DNA of 64,000 bases from positions 158,389 to 222,388 of the forward strand of contig JAPWHR010000011.1 in NCBI GenBank assembly GCA_027214345.1. The letters are read 5' to 3'. This document shows, one piece after another, positions 1 through 7,955 of this stretch. A program made the translations under genes and the position numbers. The notes under the pieces were generated by a model, which worked only from the letters and a program-made list of their open reading frames with translations, made no database searches and was not told the DNA's origin. This DNA is from Comamonadaceae bacterium G21597-S1. Lineage in GTDB: Bacteria > Pseudomonadota > Gammaproteobacteria > Burkholderiales > Burkholderiaceae_C. Positions within the stretch are counted from its first letter, which is position 1. The number at the start of each line of letters is the position of its first letter.

Positions 1-26
1 ATCCGCTGGCACGCAGGAGACAACGC

Positions 27-1091
27 ATGAAACCATCGAGTCCGCGTTGGAAACATCGCCCGCCCGGTTCCAACTGGGGCGACTTCGGACCGGATGACCA
101 GTGCGGCCGCATGAACCTGCTGACGCCCGAGAAGGTGTTGCAGGGTATCGCGGAGGTGCACGATGGCAAGACCTTCAACCTGAGCCTGCCGCTGGACTTT
201 CCGGGTGGCAACGTATTGAATCCACGCCGCATGCCACCGGTGCTGCGCCCTACCCTGCGCGGCGACAAGCCCAACCTCAACTACCAGCTCCGGTGCGACG
301 ATGCCAGTTGCACCGACGTCGTCTGCGACGACCTGGCGGTGCTGCACCTGCAATACAGCACCCAGTGGGACAGCCTGGCGCACATCGGCTCCATGTTCGA
401 TGCAGATGGCGACGGCGAGCCGGAAGCGGTCTACTACAACGGATTTCGCGCCGGCGTGGACGTACTGGGCCCGACCACAGCCGAGCGTGCGGGCATTTTC
501 GACTTTGCTCGGATCGAACAGCGTTCCACGTCAGGGGCCCGGCACCTGGGCATCGAAAACATGTCCGAGCGCTGTGTCCAGGGCCGCGCCGTCATGGTGG
601 ATCTGCACGCCCATCTGGGGCGCAAGCGCACCGTGGTGGATCACGAACTCCTGATGTCGATCCTGCGCAAGGACGCGATCACGATCGAGGCCGGTGACAT
701 GGTCTGCCTGCACACCGGCTTCGCCGCCCACGTGCTCGACATGAATCGCGAACCCGACATGCAGGCACTCGACGCCAGTTGTGCGGTACTGCAAGGCAGT
801 GATCCTCGTTTGCTGCAGTGGATCACCGACAGCGGCCTGTCTGCTCTGATCGCCGACAACTATGCCGTCGAGGAGCACCCGGCGGCAAACCGTCGCGGCC
901 GTTGCGCCGCATTGCCACTTCACGAACACTGCCTGTTCAAGCTCGGCGTGCATTTGGGAGAACTCTGGCACCTGACCACGCTGGCGCAGCATCTGCGCGC
1001 GCAGGGGCGATCACGCTTCCTGCTCACTGCGCCGCCGCTGCGACTGCCCGGCGCTGTCGGTTCACCCGCAACCCCGGTGGCAACCACCTGA
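27..1091 (+). CDS. Cyclase-family hydrolase (PF04199-like)
   Basis: A 354-residue protein of the putative cyclase family, the fold shared with bacterial kynurenine formamidase; members are metal-dependent amide, ester or lactone hydrolases. The stretch TQWDSLAH at residues 112-119 sits where the family metal-binding GTHxDxPxH signature is expected; the Asp and last His are kept. The C-terminal part (EEHP...LHEHCLFKLGVHLGELW) matches the usual end of the family. The ATG follows a GGAGA ribosome binding site. It leads a plus-strand run with an aminotransferase 67 bp on and a sulfatase, suggesting joint use in degrading one compound. No signal peptide is seen, so it is probably cytoplasmic. The substrate cannot be read from sequence. 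Confidence 0.82.
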   Translation: MKPSSPRWKHRPPGSNWGDFGPDDQCGRMNLLTPEKVLQGIAEVHDGKTFNLSLPLDFPGGNVLNPRRMPPVLRPTLRGDKPNLNYQLRCDDASCTDVVCDDLAVLHLQYSTQWDSLAHIGSMFDADGDGEPEAVYYNGFRAGVDVLGPTTAERAGIFDFARIEQRSTSGARHLGIENMSERCVQGRAVMVDLHAHLGRKRTVVDHELLMSILRKDAITIEAGDMVCLHTGFAAHVLDMNREPDMQALDASCAVLQGSDPRLLQWITDSGLSALIADNYAVEEHPAANRRGRCAALPLHEHCLFKLGVHLGELWHLTTLAQHLRAQGRSRFLLTAPPLRLPGAVGSPATPVATT

Positions 1092-1158
1092 GTCGATCTG
1101 CGGCCGCCAGCTGCGTTTCACATCGACTCTTCCATCAACTCCCCACGACAGGAAACCC

Positions 1159-2577
1159 ATGACCGACACCGACACCGATGCCCTGCCCAAGCTGCTGCAA
1201 CCCCTCGGGCGCTGGAGCCACACCTTTGCCTATCACGCCTTGGACGTGGCACTGGAACGCGCAGAAGGCATTTATCTGTTTGATGACAAGGGCAACCGCT
1301 ATATCGACGGCTCCGGCGGCCCGATGGCGGTGGGCATAGGACACTCGCATCCGCGCATCCTGCGCGCCGTCTCGGATCAGATGGCGCGCTACGCCTATGT
1401 CCACCCCATGCTGGCCAATCCCCGACGCGGGGAGTTGTGCGATGCCATCGCCGACGTCGCTCCAGGCGATCTCAACAACGTGTTCCTCGTCTCGGGCGGC
1501 TCGGAAGCCGTGGAGTCGGCGATCAAGATCGTCCGCCAGTACCACCGGGCAACGGGCCACGCCAACAAATACAAGGTCATCAGCCTGGCCGGCTCCTACC
1601 ATGGCATGACTTTGGCTACGATGGCACTCGCCGGCAGTGCCCTCTACCAATCGGAATTCGAGCCGATGATGTCCGAATGGCCGCACATTGCCCAATACAG
1701 CGACTTCCTCAAACCCGCGGGCATGAGCCGTGACGACTGGGGCGTGCATTGCGCGCAGCGACTGGAAACCGCGATCGAGCAAGCCGGTGCAGACACGGTG
1801 GCCGCCTTCATTGCAACGCCACACGGATGCAGCGTGGAATATGCCGTGGTTCCGCCCGTCACGTACTGGAAAGAGATCCGCCGCATCTGCGATCGCCACC
1901 ATGTGCTGTTCATCGCAGACGAAGTCGTCACCGGATTCGGGCGTACCGGAAAGTGGTTCGGCATGCAGCACTTCGATGTGCAGGCAGACCTGATGACGGT
2001 GGCCAAAGGCATGGCCAGTTGCACCCAGCCATTGGGCGCCGTGGTGGTCAGCGACCGCGTCAACCAGCCCTTTCTGCAGGGGACAGGCTTCATGCATGGC
2101 TTCACCTACCAGGGTCATGCTGCGGCGTGTGCTGCCGGTATTGCGTCCATCGAGGTGTACCGCGACGAAGGCGTGATCGCCGGCGTGCCCGAACGCAGCA
2201 AGCTTCTGTTCGCTTGCAAGGACCGTCTTCTGGCGCATCCCGGCGTAGCCGACGTACGCGGCTGGGGCATGTTCATGTCCGTGGAGCTGGTCAGCGACAA
2301 GACCACGCGTTCCGGCTTCGCTCCGGACCGCCAGGCCGAATTGCTCTTCCTGACATTGGCCCTGAGGAACGGATTGGCGCTGTACAGCATGCTGTTCAAT
2401 GTCCCGACGTCGAGCACCATCCCCGCGCGCGGCTCGCTGATGCGCATGTCGCCACCGCTGACCATCACGCCCGAGCAAGTGGTCGACATGACAGAACGAT
2501 TCGAGACGACCTTGAGCCAGTGGGAGGCACGCATGGGCATCACCTCGCACGCGCCGTTGGCGACCACCACAGTCTGA
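1159..2577 (+). CDS. Class III PLP-dependent aminotransferase
   Basis: A 472-residue aspartate-aminotransferase-fold enzyme of class III (ornithine/omega-amino acid type), which moves an amino group between a terminal amine or amino acid and a keto acid. The central block FIADEVVTGFGRTGKWFG followed by LMTVAKG is diagnostic: the Asp of ADEVVTG contacts the PLP pyridine nitrogen and Lys283 should form the Schiff base. GSEAVESAIKI near residue 117 binds the cofactor phosphate. Length is normal for the class. The ATG follows an AGGAAA site. It lies between a cyclase-family hydrolase and a sulfatase on the same strand (15 bp to the sulfatase), so the three are probably one transcript. The amine donor is unknown. 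Confidence 0.88.
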   Translation: MTDTDTDALPKLLQPLGRWSHTFAYHALDVALERAEGIYLFDDKGNRYIDGSGGPMAVGIGHSHPRILRAVSDQMARYAYVHPMLANPRRGELCDAIADVAPGDLNNVFLVSGGSEAVESAIKIVRQYHRATGHANKYKVISLAGSYHGMTLATMALAGSALYQSEFEPMMSEWPHIAQYSDFLKPAGMSRDDWGVHCAQRLETAIEQAGADTVAAFIATPHGCSVEYAVVPPVTYWKEIRRICDRHHVLFIADEVVTGFGRTGKWFGMQHFDVQADLMTVAKGMASCTQPLGAVVVSDRVNQPFLQGTGFMHGFTYQGHAAACAAGIASIEVYRDEGVIAGVPERSKLLFACKDRLLAHPGVADVRGWGMFMSVELVSDKTTRSGFAPDRQAELLFLTLALRNGLALYSMLFNVPTSSTIPARGSLMRMSPPLTITPEQVVDMTERFETTLSQWEARMGITSHAPLATTTV

Positions 2578-2592
2578 ACCGGAGACACACAC

Positions 2593-4014
2593 ATGAAGCA
2601 GGCAACTGCGGGCAGCCGCCCAAACATCGTCCTGGTGCTGATGGACAACCTGGGATACGGCGAAATCGGATGTTACGGTGGCGGTGTTCTGCGCGGCGCT
2701 CCGACGCCCTGCATCGACGCCCTGGCATCGGAAGGCCTGCGACTGCTCAATTTCAACGTGGAAGCGCAGTGCACACCGACACGCGCGTCCCTGATGACCG
2801 GTCGTTATCCGATCCGCGGCGGCAACGGGTCGGTGCCGTTCCTGACGCCGGTGTACGGCTTGATGCGTTCCGAATATTCCCTGGCGCGCATGCTGTCGGA
2901 CGCGGGCTACGCCACCGGCATGTTCGGCAAATGGCATCTTGGGCAGACCGAGGGACGATTCCCCACCGACCACGGTTTCGACGAATGGTTCGGCATCCCC
3001 AATTCCAGCGATGAGTCCCAGTGGCCCGACAACCCCATGATGCACATCGAGGATGTACCCGGCGTGGAGTTCGAACATGTCATGGAGTCGCGTCGGGACG
3101 AAATACCCAGGAAGCTGCGGGTCTACGACATGGAAGAACGCATCCGCATCGACCGGGAAATCACCGATCGCGCCATCGGCTTCATGGAGCGCAGCTGCGC
3201 CCAGGACGACAAGCCCTTTTTTGCCTACATTCCCTATACCCAGACGCACTATCCGGTATTGCCACACCCCGACTTCCGGGGATCGACCGGGAAAGGGAAC
3301 TGGGCCGACGTTCTCGCCCAGGTCGACGCCTATGCCGGCGAACTGCTGGCCGCCGTGGATCGCCTCGGTATCAAGGACAACACGCTGTTCATCTTCACCT
3401 CCGACAACGGTCCCGAGATGAACCCTTTGTGGGCCGGCTCCAGCGGACCCTGGACCGGAACCTATTTCACCGGCTACGAAGGCTCATTGCGCGTGCCTTT
3501 CATTGCCCGCTGGCCGGGGCACATTCCGCCAGGCGCCGTGTCGAACGAAATCGTGCATGTGATGGACATCTACCCGACGCTGGCCCGGATCGCCGGCGCG
3601 CAGGTACCAGCGGATCGGCCGATCGACGGCGTGGACCAGGCCGATTTCCTCACCTTCGCGCAGCCCAGATCCAACCGGGACAACTTCGTCGTCTATGTCG
3701 GCAATGACTTGTTCGGCGTCAAGTGGAACGACTGGAAGGTGATGTTCAAGGAGGTCACGCTGGACCGCAGGATTCTGCAGACGTATGCGACACCTCGCAT
3801 CTTCAATCTGCTGGCCGATCCCAAGGAGCAGCTCCCGGACATCTACCGGGTACAGAACTTCTGGGTCCTGAAGCCGGTGGCCCGAATCCTTGAGGAACAT
3901 CGGATGTCGCTCAAGGCACATCCGCCGATAGTGCCTGGCACGCCCGACCCCGACCCGGTGAAGGGGACAGGTCAGGCCAGCACGCCGGTCAGCCCGCCCG
4001 CCGCATCAGGCTGA
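2593..4014 (+). CDS. Arylsulfatase, Cys-type
   Basis: A 473-residue type I sulfatase that hydrolyses a sulfate ester with a formylglycine nucleophile. The maturation motif CTPTRASLMTGR starts at Cys60, which must be oxidised to formylglycine. The N-terminal metal site reads MDNLGYGEIG, so the usual Asp-Asp pair is Asp-Asn. The second metal site SDNGPEM is present near residue 273. No signal peptide is visible, so the enzyme looks cytoplasmic. The ATG follows GGAGA and lies 15 bp after the aminotransferase. Its 3' end overlaps the convergent SDR gene by 26 bp. No formylglycine-generating enzyme or anaerobic maturase gene lies in this window. One of three sulfatases here. Confidence 0.88.
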   Translation: MKQATAGSRPNIVLVLMDNLGYGEIGCYGGGVLRGAPTPCIDALASEGLRLLNFNVEAQCTPTRASLMTGRYPIRGGNGSVPFLTPVYGLMRSEYSLARMLSDAGYATGMFGKWHLGQTEGRFPTDHGFDEWFGIPNSSDESQWPDNPMMHIEDVPGVEFEHVMESRRDEIPRKLRVYDMEERIRIDREITDRAIGFMERSCAQDDKPFFAYIPYTQTHYPVLPHPDFRGSTGKGNWADVLAQVDAYAGELLAAVDRLGIKDNTLFIFTSDNGPEMNPLWAGSSGPWTGTYFTGYEGSLRVPFIARWPGHIPPGAVSNEIVHVMDIYPTLARIAGAQVPADRPIDGVDQADFLTFAQPRSNRDNFVVYVGNDLFGVKWNDWKVMFKEVTLDRRILQTYATPRIFNLLADPKEQLPDIYRVQNFWVLKPVARILEEHRMSLKAHPPIVPGTPDPDPVKGTGQASTPVSPPAASG

Positions 4015-4729
4015 AACTCTGGGCGGTCGGACCGACATCGGGTTGCGTTGCCAGAAACAAGGCCAGCGGAACCAGGTCTTCCGGCTCCTTGACCCACTCG
4101 CCTTCGGGGAAGGGTCGTTTGCCGAAGGCCGTCATGCCGGTCTTGACCGGCCCGGGAATGAGCTCGTTGACGCTGATGTTGTACTGCTGCAGTTCGACGC
4201 CAAGCACTTCGGTCAACTTCCATAGACCGATCTTCGAGGCGGCATAGGCGCTGGTGCCAGCGACCGCAGCCTTGCGCATGCCGGAGCCAATGAAGATGAT
4301 CTTGCCGCTGCCACGCGCACGCAGGTGGGGAATCGCAGCATGCGCGGTATGGAAAGCGCCCACGAGATTGGTCTGTATTGCTGCAGCCCAACGCACCGGG
4401 TCGACATCTTCCACCGTGCCACGCGGGCCGTTGACGCCGGCATTGCCCACCACGATGTCGACACCACCAAAGCGCTGCACCGTCAAAGCAAACAACGCCT
4501 GCAACGACGCCAGGTCTGCAACGTCAGCACACCGGGCCATGGCCGTGCCGCCGGCCGCAGTGACAAGCGCAACCGTTTCGTCGATCTCGCCCGCACTGCG
4601 CGCACAGCACACCACCGTGGCACCGGCTTTGGCATAACCCATGGCGATTGCCCGACCAATGCCGCGCCCTGCCCCTGTGACAACGGCTACCTTGCCCTGC
4701 AACGGCCGGGCCTCGCTAATGGCTTGCAT
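3989..4729 (-). CDS. Short-chain dehydrogenase/reductase
   Basis: A 246-residue classical SDR using NAD(P). It has the nucleotide-binding TGAGRGIG at residues 18-25, NAG at 96-98, the catalytic Ser near 149, and Tyr162-x3-Lys166 (YAASK). I chose the ATG at 4729 because homologous sequence begins there and it lies just 4 bp past the stop of the upstream Bug-receptor gene; an upstream extension to 4867 would overlap that gene deeply and carries no SDR sequence. It is the last gene of the minus-strand run TetR - MBL protein - Bug receptor - SDR and overlaps the convergent sulfatase gene. The substrate is probably an alcohol or ketone from the same pathway. Confidence 0.87.
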   Translation of the reverse strand: MQAISEARPLQGKVAVVTGAGRGIGRAIAMGYAKAGATVVCCARSAGEIDETVALVTAAGGTAMARCADVADLASLQALFALTVQRFGGVDIVVGNAGVNGPRGTVEDVDPVRWAAAIQTNLVGAFHTAHAAIPHLRARGSGKIIFIGSGMRKAAVAGTSAYAASKIGLWKLTEVLGVELQQYNISVNELIPGPVKTGMTAFGKRPFPEGEWVKEPEDLVPLALFLATQPDVGPTAQSFSLMRRAG

Positions 4730-4733
4730 GGCG

Positions 4734-5714
4734 TCAGTCGATCTTGATGTTGCCGCCCTTGATGACCGCGCCCCACTCGCGGATATCGGTCTTGACCGTC
4801 TCGGCAAACTGCTCGGGAGTCTTGATCGGCATTTCGGACAGTCCCAGTGCCTTGACGAACCTCTCACGCGACGCAGGCTCTGTCACCGCGCGTACGAGCT
4901 CCTTGTTGACCTTGTCAATGATGGCCTTTGGCGTACCTGCCGGTGCAAACATCCCATACCAGGCAACCAGGTCGAACTTCACGCCTTGTTCGGTCATCGT
5001 CTGCACGTTGGGCAACTGGGGCACCCGGTATGGGCCACTGATGGCAATCGCCTTCATCTTTCCACCTAGCACCAAGGGCAGCGCCGAACCCATGGACGTG
5101 AACGCCACCGGGATCTGGCCACCGATCAGGTCGGTGTTGACCGCCGCAGCATTCTTGTACGGGACATGCTGGATCTGCAACCCGGCCTGCAACTTGAGCG
5201 CCTCCATGCTCAGGTGACCGCCTGAGCCATTGCCCCAGGAACCATACGACAGGCTGTTGGCCGGCTGCGACTTGGCATACGCAATAAGGTCCTTGAGGTT
5301 GTTGAGTGGCGAGCCCTGGGGCACCACCAGCATGTTGCCGCCGGCACCGATCTGCGCGATGGCATCGAAACTCGTTGCACCGTCGTACTTGACGTTCGGG
5401 TACAGCGACTGGTTGACCACCTGCGCTGCCGCATAGGTGAACAGCAAGGTATAACCGTCGTTGGCGGCCTTTGCGGCCTCCTCGGTGCCGATCATGCCGT
5501 TGGCCCCGGGCTTGTTCTCGACCACGAACGGCTGTCCGAATGCCTTCGTCAAATGTTCGGTGGCCAGGCGCGCCGCCGTATCGGTGCCGCTGCCGGGACC
5601 ACCCGGCACAATCACCTTGACCGGTTTGCTGGGCCACGCATCCTGCGCCTGCGCCGGGGCTTGCGCTGCCATCACACCCGCGACCGCCATGACGGTCAAA
5701 ATCTTCTTGATCAT
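4734..5714 (-). CDS. Bug/TctC-family periplasmic solute receptor
   Basis: A 326-residue tripartite-tricarboxylate-type substrate-binding protein of the Bug family. A signal peptide spans about residues 1-23 (MIKK, hydrophobic core, ending QAQA), then WPSKPVKVIVPGGPGSGTD, the family start of the first domain. NKPGANGMIGTEEAAKA and the GSWGNGSGGHLS loop are typical ligand-binding segments. The ATG at 5714 is preceded by AAGGAGACAGGA. It lies 82 bp after the MBL-fold gene and 4 bp before the SDR. No tctA/tctB partner is adjacent, so like most Bug proteins it is an orphan receptor, perhaps sensing or delivering a carboxylate or sulfate-ester substrate. Confidence 0.9.
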   Translation of the reverse strand: MIKKILTVMAVAGVMAAQAPAQAQDAWPSKPVKVIVPGGPGSGTDTAARLATEHLTKAFGQPFVVENKPGANGMIGTEEAAKAANDGYTLLFTYAAAQVVNQSLYPNVKYDGATSFDAIAQIGAGGNMLVVPQGSPLNNLKDLIAYAKSQPANSLSYGSWGNGSGGHLSMEALKLQAGLQIQHVPYKNAAAVNTDLIGGQIPVAFTSMGSALPLVLGGKMKAIAISGPYRVPQLPNVQTMTEQGVKFDLVAWYGMFAPAGTPKAIIDKVNKELVRAVTEPASRERFVKALGLSEMPIKTPEQFAETVKTDIREWGAVIKGGNIKID

Positions 5715-5796
5715 TCCTGTCTCCTTGCTAAAAGTTGATGAACCCATCGGAACCGAATACCACCTGCACGGTGTCTCCCTGCCTCGCCGCTTCTTC

Positions 5797-7092
5797 TTAT
5801 GTCACTCCGAATCGCGCCCGCTGACCGTCGGCCAGCATGGCGGCGCATCCATGCAGGATGCTCTTGGCCACATAACTGCGCACCTGGGAGGCGCGCTGGT
5901 GCAACCACTCGGCCTTGAGACGGCGCGCCATCTCGATTTCCGGGCCCTGCGCGTCCAACGTCGCCAGAACGTCGACCACATGCAGAGCCAATTGCAGTTC
6001 GCCCCGGGCAGCCAAGGCGCTCGCGTGGTCCAGCACCGCCTGTTTGTCGGTGATGGCGCGCGCAATCTCTGCACCCACCTGCTCCAGCGGCGCAGGATGC
6101 AGGTGGGTCGGGTTCCGATCCCACCACCCGTTCTCGGAACGGTAGACATCGCGCGCAATCCAGTGCGGGTCGCCATAGGTCGGTTTCATCCAGGGCACGT
6201 CGAACCATTCAGGGGGAAAGTCGATCGCCGCGAGGATTTCGCGCTCACCCATGCCCGCATTCATCATCCGCACGACTTCGCCATGGACCCAGCGCAATGC
6301 CTTCGCTGTTCCGCCCAGAACCTTTTGTACCTCGTCGCTGCCCACCAACGGCGGACCGAACTCGCGCACCACCTGCTCGGGTCGCAACGCCGCCAGGCGA
6401 TCGAGCGTGTCGGCCCAACGCAAGGTGTCGCGCTGGGTACGAAACGGCGTGCCCAGGTTGGGAATCGAGTCGATGATGGCCGGGCCTCCGTACAAGAGTT
6501 TTTGCTGCGCATCCCAGACCGCCAGGCAATCGTCGGTTTCCGAAGGCGCCCACAACAGCTCCACGTGGCGGCCATCACGGTTCCCCAACAGCAGGCTGTC
6601 AGTGAAGGTTTCGGTGGGAAAAGCAACCGGAAACTTGCCGGCCATGTCACCGCAGTTGCGGCGGAACTGGATCTCGGCCATGCGCTCCTGCAGGGGCATG
6701 GTCTGCTCATAACGCGTGGCGCGCCGCTGCAGATTGGCGTGGGCAATACAGCGTGGCGCGGCATCGCCCCTGTCCCTGGCATGCGCCAGCCATTGCGGCA
6801 GCCCGCTGTTGTAGCCCAGGTGTCCGTGGCTGAAACAGATCGCGTGGATCGGTGCATCGCTGATCGCGCGCAAGGCCTTGATCATGCCCGCCGTGACCTT
6901 GCCGCCGGGGCCGCTGTCGACGATCACCAGTCCGACGTCAAGTGCGAACACGATGGAATTCCCCTGCCCGCGCAGGATCCAGACCCCTTGCGCGACAGGT
7001 TCCGTGCCTTCACCGATGATCAGGAACGCCGAATCGTCCTGATCCGCACGCGCAACCACGGGTGCGCCTGGATTCTGACAATGGGTTGCCAT
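5797..7092 (-). CDS. MBL-fold alkylsulfatase-like protein with altered metal motif
   Basis: A 431-residue metallo-beta-lactamase-fold protein with an alkylsulfatase dimerisation-type second half (LRWVHGEVVRMMNAG..., GDPHWIARDVYRSENGWWD near residues 260-300). SdsA1-like sec-alkylsulfatases use an HxHxDH metal site. Here the loop reads SHGHLGYNSG: His89 and His91 remain but the Asp-His pair is Gly93-Tyr94. The later ETDDH position is ETDDC, and the usual Gly-His-Gly-Pro strand is EFGPP. It may therefore bind metal differently or not be a sulfatase. The ATG at 7092 has an AAGG-type site upstream. It starts 7 bp after the TetR stop, so the two share a transcript. No signal peptide is evident. 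Confidence 0.8.
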   Translation of the reverse strand: MATHCQNPGAPVVARADQDDSAFLIIGEGTEPVAQGVWILRGQGNSIVFALDVGLVIVDSGPGGKVTAGMIKALRAISDAPIHAICFSHGHLGYNSGLPQWLAHARDRGDAAPRCIAHANLQRRATRYEQTMPLQERMAEIQFRRNCGDMAGKFPVAFPTETFTDSLLLGNRDGRHVELLWAPSETDDCLAVWDAQQKLLYGGPAIIDSIPNLGTPFRTQRDTLRWADTLDRLAALRPEQVVREFGPPLVGSDEVQKVLGGTAKALRWVHGEVVRMMNAGMGEREILAAIDFPPEWFDVPWMKPTYGDPHWIARDVYRSENGWWDRNPTHLHPAPLEQVGAEIARAITDKQAVLDHASALAARGELQLALHVVDVLATLDAQGPEIEMARRLKAEWLHQRASQVRSYVAKSILHGCAAMLADGQRARFGVT

Positions 7093-7099
7093 GGTTCTT

Positions 7100-7795
7100 T
7101 TACCTTTCCTCGTTCTCGTTGGGAGCATCGTCAACCGGGCCACCGTGCGCGGCGGCCATGCCGGCGGCCAGGAAGCCGGCCAGATTGCGACTCATGGCCG
7201 CATAACGGCGGCTGTTGGCAGGGAGCACCGGCCCATGGGATTGCACCCACCGGGCCAGACCGAAGGTGGCCAGATTGTTGAGCGACCACAAGCGGTCCTT
7301 GAAAACCCGCGGCGGCAATTCGGGCAACAGCGTGCGCAGCATCTCGCGCACGCGGATATGTCCGCTCATGGTGTCGGGATCCATGAAGGACCAGATGTCG
7401 GGGTTTTCGTTGAACAGGGCTTGCGCCACCACACGGACGTAGTCCGGTCCCCAGGGCATGGTCTTGACCACGTCGCTCAGCACCATCACCGACGCATACG
7501 CCACGCCGTAGGCGCTCTTGTCGCCGCCACTGGCCACGAGCGCATCAAGCCGCTGATGGCGGATCACGTTGATGGCACGGATGCGTCGTGCCAGCAACTT
7601 GCCGATCAGCGCCTCGCGCGAGCCAAAGTGGTAGTGCGCGGCCGACAGGTTGGCCTGCCCGCTGGCGCGCACGATTTCCCGCAGAGAAACCCGGTCAATG
7701 CTGGTCTCGGCGAACAGCCGTTCGGCGGTGTCCAGCATGTGAATGGCGGTGTCGGTCAGCACCTCTTTCGCTGACGAGGCAGTGATCTCAGCCAC
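7100..7795 (-). CDS. TetR/AcrR-family transcriptional regulator
   Basis: A 231-residue ligand-responsive repressor. The N-terminal helix-turn-helix covers about residues 15-60 (TAERLFAETSIDRVSLREIVRASG, then AAHYHFGSREALI); the rest is the helical ligand and dimer domain. The GTG at 7795 is preferred because GGGGGA lies 5-6 bp upstream; a GTG at 7846 in frame has no Shine-Dalgarno sequence. It is divergent from the second sulfatase operon across a 160-bp AT-rich gap with two operator-like palindromes, and is followed within 7 bp by the MBL-fold gene. It probably represses both directions and itself, with induction by a pathway intermediate such as an acyl-CoA or the substrate. Confidence 0.88.
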   Translation of the reverse strand: MAEITASSAKEVLTDTAIHMLDTAERLFAETSIDRVSLREIVRASGQANLSAAHYHFGSREALIGKLLARRIRAINVIRHQRLDALVASGGDKSAYGVAYASVMVLSDVVKTMPWGPDYVRVVAQALFNENPDIWSFMDPDTMSGHIRVREMLRTLLPELPPRVFKDRLWSLNNLATFGLARWVQSHGPVLPANSRRYAAMSRNLAGFLAAGMAAAHGGPVDDAPNENEER

Positions 7796-7872
7796 GGAAG
7801 TCCCCCATCCGTCGCCCGCCGCGCAGCGCTTGCGCGCCGAGTCCACGCCGAGCCGGCGGGCATCGAAAAAAT

Positions 7873-7928
7873 GTTGACATGTAATTCATATGAATTAACA
7901 ATGTAATTCAAACGAATTAAATGTCAAC
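7873..7928. promoter_or_regulatory. Divergent promoter with paired TetR-type operator
   Basis: Two 19-bp direct repeats, ATGTAATTCATATGAATTA (7879-7897) and ATGTAATTCAAACGAATTA (7901-7919), start 22 bp apart (two helical turns) and differ at two bases. The first contains the perfect palindrome AATTCATATGAATT (7883-7896). The pair is enclosed by an 8-bp inverted repeat, GTTGACAT (7873-7880) and ATGTCAAC (7921-7928). The arms provide TTGACA -35 boxes in both directions: plus strand 7874-7879 with AACAAT at 7897-7902 (17-bp spacer), minus strand 7927-7922 with TACATT at 7905-7900 (16-bp spacer). Operator binding would block both promoters. Confidence 0.75.
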
Positions 7929-7955
7929 CACTTTTTTCACACACCCCTACCCATC

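Noticed and set aside
1135..3267. 710-codon open frame on the minus strand
   Set aside because: It lies opposite the aminotransferase and sulfatase genes, has no recognisable domain, and is explained by GC-rich codon bias leaving the opposite strand open.
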